Source: Streptomyces sp. NBC_01551 (GTDB lineage: Bacteria > Actinomycetota > Actinomycetes > Streptomycetales > Streptomycetaceae). From it: 64,000 nucleotides of DNA. The stretch's first letter is position 1. Every line of letters begins with the position of its first letter. Positions 17,626 through 25,791 of the stretch are shown here, in pieces. Below the pieces are notes generated by a model, which ran no database searches, had not been told where the DNA came from, and saw nothing but the letters and a program-made list of their open reading frames with translations. The translations under genes and the position numbers were made by a program. The stretch lies in NCBI RefSeq assembly GCF_026339935.1, contig NZ_JAPEPX010000001.1, positions 1,156,001-1,220,000 on the forward strand, read 5' to 3'.

Positions 17626-18441
17626 GTGCCCCGCATGCTCGACGTCAGTGATGAGGTACGTGCCGAGATCGGTGACGAAGAAGCCGACAGGCTGCTCGTC
17701 GGCCCCGACGCGCCGGGCAGTTACGACTGCACCTCCTGCCGTACCCCCGGGGACCCCGAGAACGACCGCACCAGCACGGTGCTGTTCGTCGGCGAGGAGA
17801 CCGCCGTCCTCGCGTTCGCCCACGCCACCTGCATCCCCTCCCAGGTCGTCTCCGTCTCCGAAGAGCAGCTCCAGGGCGCCGTCCGCAGCATCACCGGCGA
17901 CAGCCCGGCCCCCGCCGACCCGGCGGCCGCCGCCGACGCTCCGCAGAACGTGCCCGGCGGCCAGGCCGTCCTCGGCATCACCAGCGGCCTGGTCCTGATC
18001 GGCGGCGAGCTGCACCCCGCCCTCGTCGTCGAGCCGACCGCGCCGATCGCCCGCCCCGGCACCACCGGCCCCGGCGACGACTTCCTGCCGCTCCTGATCG
18101 AGCAGGGCTTCATCCCGGTCACCGACACCGCCCAGCTCCCCTCGCCCCTGAACGGCTGGTCCGTGCTGCTCGCCGCCGGCCAGCTGCACGCCGTGCTCCA
18201 GCCCGGCGCCGAGGGCGGCGGCCAGGTCGCGTGGTGGCAGGCCCACCAGGCCCTCTCGGTCACCGACGGCTGGCGGGCCGCCGTCAACAAGACCCAGCGC
18301 GTGCTCATCTACGCCGCCCCGGTCGGCTCCATCGGCCAGCAGCCCCGCGAGGACCTGCTGCGCGACGCGCTCGACAAGGCGGCCGCCGACGGCAAGCTCG
18401 TCGCCGCGTCGATGCCCCTGGCCGGTACCCCGGGAGCCTGA
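17626..18441 (+). CDS. Conserved hypothetical protein
   Basis: 271 residues from GTG 17626, preceded by GAGGAG. I do not recognise a named domain. Visible features: an acidic start (LDVSDEVRAEIGDEEADRLL), a Cys-x2-Cys pair in SYDCTSCRTPGDPEND (~30-45) suggestive of metal or redox chemistry but with no second pair, an Ala/Pro linker (~95-115), then a hydrophobic alpha/beta body (QAVLGITSGLVLIGGELHPALVV and later LNGWSVLLAAGQLHAVLQPG). No signal peptide or transmembrane segment is obvious. Codon use is normal for the genome. Followed by a strong terminator, so probably monocistronic. Confidence 0.8.
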   Translation: MPRMLDVSDEVRAEIGDEEADRLLVGPDAPGSYDCTSCRTPGDPENDRTSTVLFVGEETAVLAFAHATCIPSQVVSVSEEQLQGAVRSITGDSPAPADPAAAADAPQNVPGGQAVLGITSGLVLIGGELHPALVVEPTAPIARPGTTGPGDDFLPLLIEQGFIPVTDTAQLPSPLNGWSVLLAAGQLHAVLQPGAEGGGQVAWWQAHQALSVTDGWRAAVNKTQRVLIYAAPVGSIGQQPREDLLRDALDKAAADGKLVAASMPLAGTPGA

Positions 18442-18507
18442 TCCCCCTCCCCCCTCCTCCGCCCCGAACTGCCGTCCGCCCCCTGCCGAGGGGGCCGGAT
18501 GGCATGC

Positions 18508-18543
18508 GCCGGGGGTGCGCGGTCCGTCCCGCGCACCCCCGGC
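18508..18543 (+). terminator. Terminator hairpin (perfect 15-bp stem)
   Basis: GCCGGGGGTGCGCGG / CCGCGCACCCCCGGC with a 6-nt loop, about 65 bp past the stop of the hypothetical gene. Confidence 0.8.
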
Positions 18544-18603
18544 GATCTGCGTTTACTCCCCCGCCGCCCGCATCCGCAGGGCCCCGGTTTCGTTGGCTGA
18601 TAC

Positions 18604-19059
18604 GTGCATTCATACGACCCACCCCGCGCCCCGTACTACCCGAGCACCGTCTCCCAGCTGCGCCCCGCACGGGACCGGGAGAGCGCTCCGGCCGCCTCGC
18701 ACACCCCCATCTTCGACACCCTGTACTCGGAGTACCTGCGCGCCTTCCGGGCGCTGCCGGGGGACCGTACGGGCGAGGAGGACCTCGGCTTCACGGCGTT
18801 CTCGTACGGGGGCGCCTACGGCGGCTCCGGCACCTCCGGCGGCTCCGCCTCGTACGGCACCGGCAGTGCCGGCTGGAACGGTTCCGCATGGCAGCAGACG
18901 GACTCCTGGCAGCCGTCGTACACCCCGCAGCCGGCCTACTCGTACGCCGTCTCGGCCACCACCGCGTCCCCTTCCGGATACGGCAACGGGCGGCAGCACC
19001 AGACCGGGATGCACCACATCCCGGCGGCCCTGCCGCCCGCTCCGCGCCGGGGCTACTGA
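18604..19059 (+). CDS. Small low-complexity conserved hypothetical protein
   Basis: 151 residues from GTG 18604, weak ribosome site. The N-terminal third (HSYDPPRAPYYPSTVSQLRP ... TPIFDTLYSEYLRAFRALPGDR) is compact and charged, whereas residues ~60-150 are rich in Gly, Ser, Tyr, Gln and Pro (SYGGAYGGSGTSGG, SYTPQPAYSYAV), probably disordered. No membrane segment. The PIFDTLYSEYLRAFRALPGD block gives the frame coding character. It ends in a hairpin shared with the convergent der gene. Function unknown. Confidence 0.65.
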   Translation: MHSYDPPRAPYYPSTVSQLRPARDRESAPAASHTPIFDTLYSEYLRAFRALPGDRTGEEDLGFTAFSYGGAYGGSGTSGGSASYGTGSAGWNGSAWQQTDSWQPSYTPQPAYSYAVSATTASPSGYGNGRQHQTGMHHIPAALPPAPRRGY

Positions 19060-19070
19060 CCCCGGCGCGG
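19042..19070. terminator. Bidirectional terminator overlapping a stop codon
   Basis: CCGCGCCGGGG / CCCCGGCGCGG, 11-bp perfect stem with a 7-nt loop containing the TGA of the small gene. It lies between convergent genes and can serve both. Confidence 0.7.
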
Positions 19071-19086
19071 CGTCACTCCGTACGCC

Positions 19087-20550
19087 TCACTTCTTCTTCT
19101 TGTACTGGGCACCGCGCTTCTCGCGCACGCGCACCGAGATGTGGATCGGGGTTCCCTCGAACCCGAACTCCTCGCGCAGACGGCGCTCGATGAAGCGCCG
19201 GTAGCCGTGCTCCAGGAAGCCGGAGGCGAAGAGGACGAACCGCGGCGGCTTGCTGCCCGCCTGGGTACCGAACAGGATGCGGGGCTGCTTGCCGCCGCGG
19301 ATCGGGTGCGGGTGCGCGGCGACGACCTCACCGAGGAAGGCGTTCAGCCGACCGGTGGGGACGCGCGTCTCCCAGCCCGCGAGGGCGGTCTCGATCGCCG
19401 GGACCAGCTTCTCCATGTGGCGGCCGGTCAGCGCGGAGACGTTGACGCGGGGCGCCCAGGCGACCTGCTGCATCTCGGTCTCGATCTCGCGCTCGAGGTA
19501 GTAGCGGCGCTCCTCGTCGAGCTCGTCCCACTTGTTGTAGGCGACGACGATCGCGCGGCCCGCCTCGACGGCCATCGTGATGATGCGCTGGTCCTGGACG
19601 CTGATCGTCTCGGTGGTGTCGATCAGGATGACCGCGACCTCCGCCTTCTCGACCGCGGCGGCGGTGCGCAGGGAGGCGTAGTAGTCGGCGCCCTGCTGGA
19701 GGTGCACCTTCTTGCGGATGCCCGCGGTGTCCACGAACTTCCAGGTCACGCCGCCGAGCTCGATCAGCTCGTCGACCGGGTCGCGGGTGGTGCCGGCCAG
19801 CTCGTTGACGACGACCCGGTCCTCCTTCGCGACCTTGTTCAGCAGCGAGGACTTGCCGACGTTCGGGCGCCCGATGAGCGCGATGCGGCGCGGGCCGCCG
19901 GGGGCGCCGGCGCCGAAGGTCTGCTCGGGGGCCTCCGGGAGCGCCTCCAGCACGGCGTCGAGCATGTCGCCCGTACCGCGGCCGTGCAGCGAGGAGACCG
20001 GGTGCGGCTGGCCGAGGCCCAGCGACCACAGGGAGGCCGCGTCGGCCTCGCCGCTCTGGCCGTCGACCTTGTTCGCGCACAGGACGACGGGCTTGCCGGC
20101 CCGGCGCAGCAGCTTGACGACGGCCTCGTCGGTGTCGGTGGCGCCGACCTTGGCGTCCACGACGAAGACGACCGCGTCGGCGGCCTCGATGGCGTACTCG
20201 GCCTGGGCGGCGACGGAGGCGTCGATGCCGAGGACGTCCTGCTCCCAGCCGCCGGTGTCGACGACCTTGAAGCGGCGCCCGGCCCACTCGGCCTCGTACG
20301 TGACGCGGTCGCGGGTGACGCCCGGCTTGTCCTCGACGACCGCCTCGCGGCGGCCGATGATCCGGTTCACCAGGGTCGACTTGCCGACGTTCGGGCGGCC
20401 GACGACGGCGAGTACGGGGAGCGGCCCGTGGCCGGCCTCCGAGATCGCGCCCTCGACGTCCTCGACGTCGAAGCCTTCCTCCGCGGCGAGCTCCATGAAC
20501 TCCGCGTACTCGGCATCGCCAAGCGCTCCGTGGTCGTGCTGGTCGTTCAT
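19087..20550 (-). CDS. der: Ribosome-assembly GTPase Der (EngA)
   Basis: 487 residues from ATG 20550, which has GAGGA upstream. Two tandem GTPase domains: G1 #1 [14 protein letters not shown] with DTGGWEQD and NKVD; G1 #2 [12 protein letters not shown] with DTAGIRKK and NKWD. A C-terminal KH-like domain follows (~390-480, ending basic: [14 protein letters not shown]). The ~45-residue acidic N-terminal extension is common in actinobacterial Der. It binds the 50S precursor during assembly. Der lies downstream of the plsC-cmk pair on the same strand, a familiar actinobacterial order with tyrA further upstream. Confidence 0.97.
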   Translation of the reverse strand: MNDQHDHGALGDAEYAEFMELAAEEGFDVEDVEGAISEAGHGPLPVLAVVGRPNVGKSTLVNRIIGRREAVVEDKPGVTRDRVTYEAEWAGRRFKVVDTGGWEQDVLGIDASVAAQAEYAIEAADAVVFVVDAKVGATDTDEAVVKLLRRAGKPVVLCANKVDGQSGEADAASLWSLGLGQPHPVSSLHGRGTGDMLDAVLEALPEAPEQTFGAGAPGGPRRIALIGRPNVGKSSLLNKVAKEDRVVVNELAGTTRDPVDELIELGGVTWKFVDTAGIRKKVHLQQGADYYASLRTAAAVEKAEVAVILIDTTETISVQDQRIITMAVEAGRAIVVAYNKWDELDEERRYYLEREIETEMQQVAWAPRVNVSALTGRHMEKLVPAIETALAGWETRVPTGRLNAFLGEVVAAHPHPIRGGKQPRILFGTQAGSKPPRFVLFASGFLEHGYRRFIERRLREEFGFEGTPIHISVRVREKRGAQYKKKK

Positions 20551-20625
20551 GAAGTCCGTTCCTCGTCGTTCGTGGTGATCGGTGGCACCCGCGCAGCGCG
20601 GTTCCACTACTAGGTCAAGTCTCGC

Positions 20626-21273
20626 TCAGCGCCCGGTCAGGCGCTTGGCGTCGGCCAGGTGGGCGGTCAGCCGGTCCTGGATGCGTACGGTGGCCTCGTC
20701 CAGCGCGGTACGGGTACGGCGGCCACTGCCGTTCCCCGCGTCGAAGGCGTCGCCGAAGACGACGTCGACCCGGCTCTTGAGCGGCGGCAGGCCCTTGACG
20801 AGCCGGCCCCGGCGGTCGGTGCTGCCGAGCACGGCCACCGGCACGATGGGCGCGCCGCTGCGGACCGCGAAGTACGCGAGCCCGGCGCGGAGCGAGGCGA
20901 AGTCGCCCTCGCCCCGGGTGCCCTCGGGGAAGATCCCCAGGGCCCCGCCCTGCTCCAGTACGCCGAGTGCCCTGGTGATCGCGGTGCGGTCCGTGCCGGA
21001 ACGGTCCACCTTCACCTGCCCGATCCCCTCCAGGAAGGGACCGAGCGGGCCTATGAAGGCCTCTTTCTTGATCAGGAAGTGCAGCGGCCGGGGGGCCGTG
21101 CCCATGAGCATGGGGCCGTCGATGTTGTGCGCGTGGTTCACGGCCAGGATGACGGGGCCGGAGGCCGGCACCTTCCAGGCGCCGAGCACGCGCGGCTTCC
21201 ACAGCCCGTACATGAGGCCGATCCCGATCCGCCGGCCGACCGCCGCACCCTTGAGGGAGGGCGTTTCACTCAC
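20626..21273 (-). CDS. plsC: 1-acyl-sn-glycerol-3-phosphate acyltransferase (PlsC family)
   Basis: 215 residues from GTG 21273, which overlaps the cmk stop as GTGA, so it is translationally coupled. Conserved acyltransferase motifs are visible: NHAHNIDGPML (H-x4-D catalytic block), a later KVDRSGTDR segment, IFPEGTRGEGDF (block III) and VPVAVLGSTDR (block IV). A hydrophobic stretch near residues 15-45 may associate with the membrane. It adds the second acyl chain in phosphatidic acid synthesis at the inner face of the membrane. Other acyl acceptors are possible since Streptomyces have several paralogues. Confidence 0.9.
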   Translation of the reverse strand: MSETPSLKGAAVGRRIGIGLMYGLWKPRVLGAWKVPASGPVILAVNHAHNIDGPMLMGTAPRPLHFLIKKEAFIGPLGPFLEGIGQVKVDRSGTDRTAITRALGVLEQGGALGIFPEGTRGEGDFASLRAGLAYFAVRSGAPIVPVAVLGSTDRRGRLVKGLPPLKSRVDVVFGDAFDAGNGSGRRTRTALDEATVRIQDRLTAHLADAKRLTGR

Positions 21274-21968
21274 TTGCGCCCCGCCCGCTTCTCCTCCACC
21301 AGGGTGACGACGCACTCGATCACCTGGTCGAGCGTGAGCTCGGTGGTGTCGACCTCGACGGCGTCGCCGGCTTTGGCCAGCGGGGAGGTCTTGCGGCCGG
21401 AGTCGGCCGCGTCCCGCTTGATCAGGGCTTCCTTGGTGGCGGCCAGGTCACCGGCCTCCTTGCCCTTCAGCTCGCCGCTGCGGCGGGCGGCGCGGGCCTC
21501 GGCGGAGGCGGTGAGGAAGATCTTGAGGTCGGCGTCGGGCAGGACGGTGGTGCCGATGTCCCGGCCCTCGACGACGATCCCGCCGTCCGCCTCGGCGGCG
21601 ATGGTGCGCTGCAGCTCGGTGATCCGGGTGCGGACCTCGGGGACGGCGCTGACGGCGCTGACCTTGGAGGTGACCTCCTGGGTCCGGATCGGCCCGGCGG
21701 CGTCCAGGCCGTCGACGGTGATGGTCGGTGCGCAGGGGTCGGTCCCGGAGACGACGGCGGGCTTGCCGGCCGCAACCGCGATGGCGTGCGGGTCGTCGGT
21801 GTCGACGCCGTTGGTGATCATCCACCAGGTGATGGCCCGGTACTGGGCACCGGTGTCCAGGTAGCGCAGCCCGAGCTTGGCGGCCACGGCCTTGGAGGTG
21901 CTGGACTTGCCCGTGCCGGAGGGACCGTCGATGGCGACGATCACGGCGGACGGAGCTGCGGTTTCCAC
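21270..21968 (-). CDS. cmk: Cytidylate kinase
   Basis: 232 residues from ATG 21968. P-loop GPSGTGKSSTSKAV near residue 15, the CMP-binding insert RYLDTGAQYRAITWW, ELQRTIAAEADGGIVVEGRD and RDIGTTVLPDADLKIFLTAS, and a lid-like RRSGELKGKEAGDL segment. Converts CMP/dCMP to the diphosphate in pyrimidine nucleotide recycling. It overlaps plsC by 4 bp at its 3' end and follows tyrA across a repeat-rich 360-bp gap, so the operon probably starts at its own promoter. Confidence 0.97.
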   Translation of the reverse strand: METAAPSAVIVAIDGPSGTGKSSTSKAVAAKLGLRYLDTGAQYRAITWWMITNGVDTDDPHAIAVAAGKPAVVSGTDPCAPTITVDGLDAAGPIRTQEVTSKVSAVSAVPEVRTRITELQRTIAAEADGGIVVEGRDIGTTVLPDADLKIFLTASAEARAARRSGELKGKEAGDLAATKEALIKRDAADSGRKTSPLAKAGDAVEVDTTELTLDQVIECVVTLVEEKRAGRK

Positions 21969-22100
21969 GGTGCGGGCACCTTCCTGGTTGCGCGTACGTG
22001 TCCGGGCGCGCCAAAGCGCCCCTCCCCAAGGTTACCGGCCCCGCACACCTCCCGGCCCCGCCCCCGTTTCCACCACCCGCCCCGACCCCGCCCAGACCCC

Positions 22101-22154
22101 GTCAGCCCATCCGGCCCCGTCAGCCCATACGGCCCCGCCGACCCATCCAGCCCC
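22101..22154. repeat. Three 18-bp tandem units (GTCAGCCCATCCGGCCCC-like)
   Basis: Units at 22101-22118, 22119-22136 and 22137-22154; the third is diverged and leads directly into the dispersed element copy that follows. Confidence 0.75.
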
Positions 22155-22196
22155 GCCGGCGTTTGAGGCGCGGGGGTCCGGGGGCAGCGCCCCCGG
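22146..22196. repeat. Dispersed intergenic element, copy at 22.15 kb
   Basis: CCAGCCCCGCCGGCGTTTGA then GGCGCGGGGGTCCGGGGGCAG and a GCGCCCCC arm that can fold back. Sits upstream of cmk, downstream of tyrA. Confidence 0.75.
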
Positions 22197-22216
22197 CAAC
22201 GGCACCGCACCGGCCC

Positions 22217-22270
22217 CACTCAGCGTCGCTGGCCCACTCAGCGTCGCTGGCCCACTCAGCCGCACCGGCC
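22217..22270. repeat. Three 18-bp tandem units (CACTCAGCGTCGCTGGCC-like)
   Basis: Two exact units (22217-22234, 22235-22252) and one diverged unit to 22270, followed immediately by another dispersed element copy. Period matches the first array. Confidence 0.85.
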
Positions 22271-22275
22271 CCGCT

Positions 22276-22327
22276 CAGCCCCGCCGGCGATTGAGGCGCA
22301 GGGGTCCTGGGGGCGGAGCCCCCGGGG
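22276..22327. repeat. Dispersed intergenic element, copy adjoining the tyrA stop
   Basis: CAGCCCCGCCGGCGATTGAG then a GGGGGCGGAGCCCCC foldback ending two bases before the tyrA stop codon, so it is placed to terminate tyrA transcription. Confidence 0.75.
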
Positions 22328-22328
22328 G

Positions 22329-23417
22329 TCACTGCTGGCGCAGTGCCCAGCCCCGCTCCCGCAGCTCGGCCGTGAGGCCGGGAACGGCCCGGGGTTCCAC
22401 CATCAACTGCACCAGACCGGCCTGCTGCCCCGTCGCGTGCTCGATCCGCACGTCCTCGATGTTCACCCCGGCCCGCCCCGCATCGGCGAAGATCCGCGCC
22501 AGCTCCCCCGGCCGGTCGCTGATGAACACCCCCACCGTCTCGTACGCCATCGGCGCGGCCCCGTGCTTGCCCGGCACCCGCACCCGCCCCGCGTTCCCCC
22601 GCCTCAGCACGTCCTCGATGCCGGCCGCCCCGCCCCGCCGCTTCTCCTCGTCCGCCGACTGGAGCCCCCGCAGCGCCTCCACCGTCTCCGACAGGTCGGC
22701 CGCGATCCCGGCCAGGACGTCCGCCACCGGCCCGGGGTTCGCCGACAGGATCTCCACCCACATCCGCGGATCGGACGCCGCGATCCGCGTCACGTCCCGG
22801 ATCCCCTGCCCGCACAGCCGGACCGCCGTCTCGTCGGCGCCCTCCAGCCGCGCCGCGACCATGCTCGACACCAGCTGCGGGGTGTGCGACACCAGCGCCA
22901 CCGCCCGGTCGTGCGCGTCCGCGTCCATCACCACCGGTACCGCCTTGCACAGCGCCACCAGCTCCAGCGCCAGGTTCAGCACCTCGTGGTCGGTGTCCCG
23001 GGTCGGCGTCAGTACCCACGGCCGACCCTCGAACAGGTCCGCCGTCGCCGCCAGCGGCCCCGAGCGCTCCTTGCCGGCCATCGGGTGCGTCCCGATGTAC
23101 GCCGCCACGTCCACGCCGAGGGCCTCCAGCTCCCGCCGCGGCCCGCCCTTGACGCTCGCGACGTCCACGTACGCCCGCGCCAGGTCCCGCCCTATCGCGT
23201 CGGCCAGCGCCGCCGCCACGTGCGCCGGCGGTACGGCCACGACCGCCAGGTCGACCTTGCCCTCCGGGGCGTCGTCCGTGCCGGCCCCGAGGGAGGCGGC
23301 CGTCCGGGCCTGGGCCGGGTCGTGGTCGGCGAGGTGGACGGTGATCCCGCGGGCGGTCAGGGCGAGCGCCGCGGAGGTGCCGATCAGTCCGGTTCCGATG
23401 ACGACGGCGGTTCTCAC
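22329..23417 (-). CDS. tyrA: Prephenate dehydrogenase (tyrosine biosynthesis) with ACT domain
   Basis: 362 residues if the start is GTG 23417, giving MRTAVVIGTGLIGTSAALAL; CTGGAG lies 8 nt upstream, whereas the upstream in-frame ATG at 23456 has none suitably placed. Rossmann fold (GTGLIGT) binds NAD(P); ASVKGGPRRE and THPMAGKERSGP (~110-130) are catalytic-region motifs; HDRAVALVSHTPQLVSS continues. The C-terminal ~75 residues are an ACT domain (VGVFISDRPGELARIFADAG and onward), suggesting feedback control by tyrosine. Makes 4-hydroxyphenylpyruvate from prephenate. Its stop is followed within two bases by the dispersed repeat. Confidence 0.92.
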   Translation of the reverse strand: MRTAVVIGTGLIGTSAALALTARGITVHLADHDPAQARTAASLGAGTDDAPEGKVDLAVVAVPPAHVAAALADAIGRDLARAYVDVASVKGGPRRELEALGVDVAAYIGTHPMAGKERSGPLAATADLFEGRPWVLTPTRDTDHEVLNLALELVALCKAVPVVMDADAHDRAVALVSHTPQLVSSMVAARLEGADETAVRLCGQGIRDVTRIAASDPRMWVEILSANPGPVADVLAGIAADLSETVEALRGLQSADEEKRRGGAAGIEDVLRRGNAGRVRVPGKHGAAPMAYETVGVFISDRPGELARIFADAGRAGVNIEDVRIEHATGQQAGLVQLMVEPRAVPGLTAELRERGWALRQQ

Positions 23418-23549
23418 GGGGCGCTCCAGGGTGATCGCGTACGGGGGCAACGGCATTCCTGACTCAGGGTAGCCATCCCGTACGGCACGAGGGCCGGGCG
23501 ACCGCCCCTTGGACGGCCGCCCGGCCCTCACGCACCGCCCGGGAGCCGG

Positions 23550-23999
23550 CTAGAGGTTCTGCTGCCGGATGATGTCCTCCAGCGATCCCGTCGGCAGCTG
23601 TCCCTGCGGACTCAGCTTGTCGACGGCCGTCGGAAGCGACCGCGCGATCTGGTCGGCGGCCTCCTGGGTGCTGACGCCGGTCTGCTCGGCCACCTTCCGG
23701 AGGGTCTCGTCCGGCAGTGCCTGCGCGATCTCCGCGCCGGAGACGGCCTTGTTGTCGCCCGTCCCGATCCACGACTGCGCCTGGTCGGTCAGGCCCGACT
23801 TGGTCAGCATGTCCATCAGCCCGCCGAGCGGGTTGTTCCCGCCCCCGGCCGCCTGGGCCCCGCCCGCGCCCCCGCCGCCGCCCACAAGGGCGCCGAGCAG
23901 CGCGCCGAGGATGTTGCCGGCCCCGCCCGAGCTGCTCGCGCCGCTGCCGCTGCCGCCGAGGAGACCGCCCAGAAGGGAGCCGAGGTCATTTCCCGCCAT
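23550..23999 (-). CDS. YidB/DUF937 family protein
   Basis: 149 residues from ATG 23999. A Gly/Leu/Ser-rich N-terminus (DLGSLLGGLLGGSGSG, GAGNILGALLGALVGGGGGAGG) is followed by a helical C-terminal half: TKSGLTDQAQSWIGTGDNKAVSGAEIAQAL and DETLRKVAEQTGVSTQEAADQIARSLP, the YidB/DUF937 pattern. This soluble family has no settled function. It sits alone, diverging from the DUF952 gene. Confidence 0.85.
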   Translation of the reverse strand: MAGNDLGSLLGGLLGGSGSGASSSGGAGNILGALLGALVGGGGGAGGAQAAGGGNNPLGGLMDMLTKSGLTDQAQSWIGTGDNKAVSGAEIAQALPDETLRKVAEQTGVSTQEAADQIARSLPTAVDKLSPQGQLPTGSLEDIIRQQNL

Positions 24000-24132
24000 G
24001 GTCACGCCTTTCGAAGAGGGGCCGGGCGCACGACGCTGGGCGCCCGGCTTCGAGACACGGACAATGTCGCCCGGACCGGACGGCTCCGCCACCTGGCGCA
24101 GACCCCGCGCCCGCTGGGGTAGAACACTCGGC

Positions 24133-24474
24133 ATGATCTTCCACATCGTCCCGCTCGCCGACTGGACCGCCGAGCCCGACCTCCCGTACGCCCCGCCCTC
24201 GCTCGACTCGCAGGGCTTCGTGCACTGTTCGGCCGATCCCGCGACCGTGCTGGCCATCGCCGAGTCCCACTACCGCCAGACGCCCGGAACCCTGCTCGCC
24301 GTGGAACTCGACGAGGCGGCCCTGACCGCGGAGGTCCGCCGGGAGGGTGAATCCGGGGGTCGCTATCCGCACGTGCACGGTCCGTTGAACCGGGGAGCGG
24401 TGAGGCGCGTGTGGGAGGTGGTACGTACCCCTGGCGGCCCGGCGGAACTCACCCCCTGGCGGCCGGGGCCCTGA
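24133..24474 (+). CDS. DUF952 family protein
   Basis: 113 residues from ATG 24133. The start MIFHIVPLADW, FVHCSADPATVLAIAESHYR and the end segment RYPHVHGPLNRGAVRRVWEV are the hallmarks of DUF952, a small alpha/beta family annotated in some genomes as glutathione S-transferase-related or ADP-ribosyltransferase-fold proteins. The conserved HCS and HxHG residues look functional, but no reaction is proven. Possibly cotranscribed with the Rieske lipoprotein 86 bp downstream. Confidence 0.85.
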   Translation: MIFHIVPLADWTAEPDLPYAPPSLDSQGFVHCSADPATVLAIAESHYRQTPGTLLAVELDEAALTAEVRREGESGGRYPHVHGPLNRGAVRRVWEVVRTPGGPAELTPWRPGP

Positions 24475-24560
24475 AACGGAAACGGTGTGGCGGGCTTCTG
24501 CTGGGGCCCGTCACTTGCCAGGATGCGTCTCGCCATCCCGGCAACGAGCGAGGAGATGTC

Positions 24561-25031
24561 ATGAGCGACCCGAACCGCACTGCCCGGCGCACCGTACTGG
24601 CGGCAGGAGCGGCCGCCCTGGCCGGCGGCGCCCTCACCGCCTGCGGCAGCGAGGACAAGGCCGCGACCGAACTGGGCACCCCGGCCCCGCAGCCGTCCGG
24701 GAACGCGCAGGGCTCGGCCCCGGCGTCCGCCCCGGCCGGCGGGAAGACGCTGGCGAAGGCCGCGGACGTGCCGGTGGGCGGCGGGACCGTCCTCAAGGAG
24801 CAGAAGCTGGTCGTGACCCAGCCGACGGCCGGGTCCTACCGCTGCTTCACGGCGGTCTGCCCGCACCAGGGCTGCCTCGTCAACAAGGTCGAGAACGGCA
24901 CCATCGACTGCCCGTGCCACGGCAGCGAGTTCAAGGTCACGGACGGCGCGGTGGTCAAGGGGCCGGCGACCCGCCCGCTCGCGGAGAAGAAGATCAACGT
25001 GACCCCGGCCGGCGAGATCCAGCTCGCCTGA
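24561..25031 (+). CDS. Tat-exported Rieske [2Fe-2S] lipoprotein
   Basis: 156 residues from ATG 24561, with GAGGAG upstream. The N-terminus shows a twin-arginine motif (TARRTVLAAGA) and a lipobox ending LTAC, so the protein is expected to be folded before Tat export and anchored to the outer face of the membrane. A Ser/Pro/Ala linker follows. The Rieske domain (~65-156) has both cluster motifs, CPHQGC and CPCHGS, giving the 2 Cys + 2 His ligands. No cytochrome b partner is nearby, so this is a stand-alone ferredoxin-like electron carrier rather than part of a bc complex. Confidence 0.92.
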   Translation: MSDPNRTARRTVLAAGAAALAGGALTACGSEDKAATELGTPAPQPSGNAQGSAPASAPAGGKTLAKAADVPVGGGTVLKEQKLVVTQPTAGSYRCFTAVCPHQGCLVNKVENGTIDCPCHGSEFKVTDGAVVKGPATRPLAEKKINVTPAGEIQLA

Positions 25032-25073
25032 ATCCCCTCGCGGGGCGGGCGGCGGTCCGCTTACGCTCCCCCG

Positions 25074-25778
25074 ATGAACGAACTGACGCCCGAATCCCTG
25101 GAACTGGTACGCGACCACACGGTCTACGCGTGCGTGATGGGCTCGCGGGCGTTCGGCCTGGCGACGGAGGCGAGCGACACCGACCGGCGCGGTGTCTACC
25201 TCGCCCCGACCCCGCTGTTCTGGCGGTTCGAGAAGCCGCCCACGCACGTGGAGGGGCCGCGGGAGGAGCAGTTCTCCTGGGAGCTGGAACGCTTCTGCGA
25301 GCTCGCCCTGCGCGCCAACCCGAACATCCTGGAGTGCCTGCACTCCCCGCTCGTGGAACGGGTGACCCCGCTGGGCGAGGAACTCCTCTCCCTGCGCGGG
25401 GCGTTCCTCTCCCGCCGGGCCCACACCAGCTTCGGCCGGTACGCGGTCTCCCAGCACGGCAAACTCGTCGCGGACGTCCGCGTCCACGGCGCCCCGCGCT
25501 GGAAGCACGCCATGCACCTGCTGCGGCTGCTGCTGTCCTGCCGCGACCTGCTGCGCACGGGCCGCCTGACCATCGAGGCCGGCCCGCACCGCGAGCGCCT
25601 CCTCGCGGTCAAGCGCGGCGAGCTGTCCTGGTCCGAGGTCGACGCCTGGATGGCACGGCTCACGCTGGAGTGTGAGACGGCCCTGTCCACCACCCCGCTC
25701 CCGGAGGCCCCGGACCACGCCCGCGTGGCGGACTTCCTCCTGCGCGCCCGCCGCGCCTCGGCCGCCGCCCCGGTCTAG
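25074..25778 (+). CDS. Predicted nucleotidyltransferase (COG3541/RlaP-like)
   Basis: 234 residues from ATG 25074. The nucleotidyltransferase-fold signature is clear: MGSRAFGLATEASDTDRRGVY, with the GS-x10-D-x-D-type acidic pair that binds metal. The later body (ERFCELALRANPNILECLHSP, WKHAMHLLRLLLSCRDLL) matches COG3541-type proteins, some of which are linked to RNA repair or ligase genes. Target and activity are unknown. It converges with the ADP-ribosylglycohydrolase gene, 13 bp between stops. Confidence 0.8.
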   Translation: MNELTPESLELVRDHTVYACVMGSRAFGLATEASDTDRRGVYLAPTPLFWRFEKPPTHVEGPREEQFSWELERFCELALRANPNILECLHSPLVERVTPLGEELLSLRGAFLSRRAHTSFGRYAVSQHGKLVADVRVHGAPRWKHAMHLLRLLLSCRDLLRTGRLTIEAGPHRERLLAVKRGELSWSEVDAWMARLTLECETALSTTPLPEAPDHARVADFLLRARRASAAAPV

Positions 25779-25791
25779 CCGGGACCCGCGC

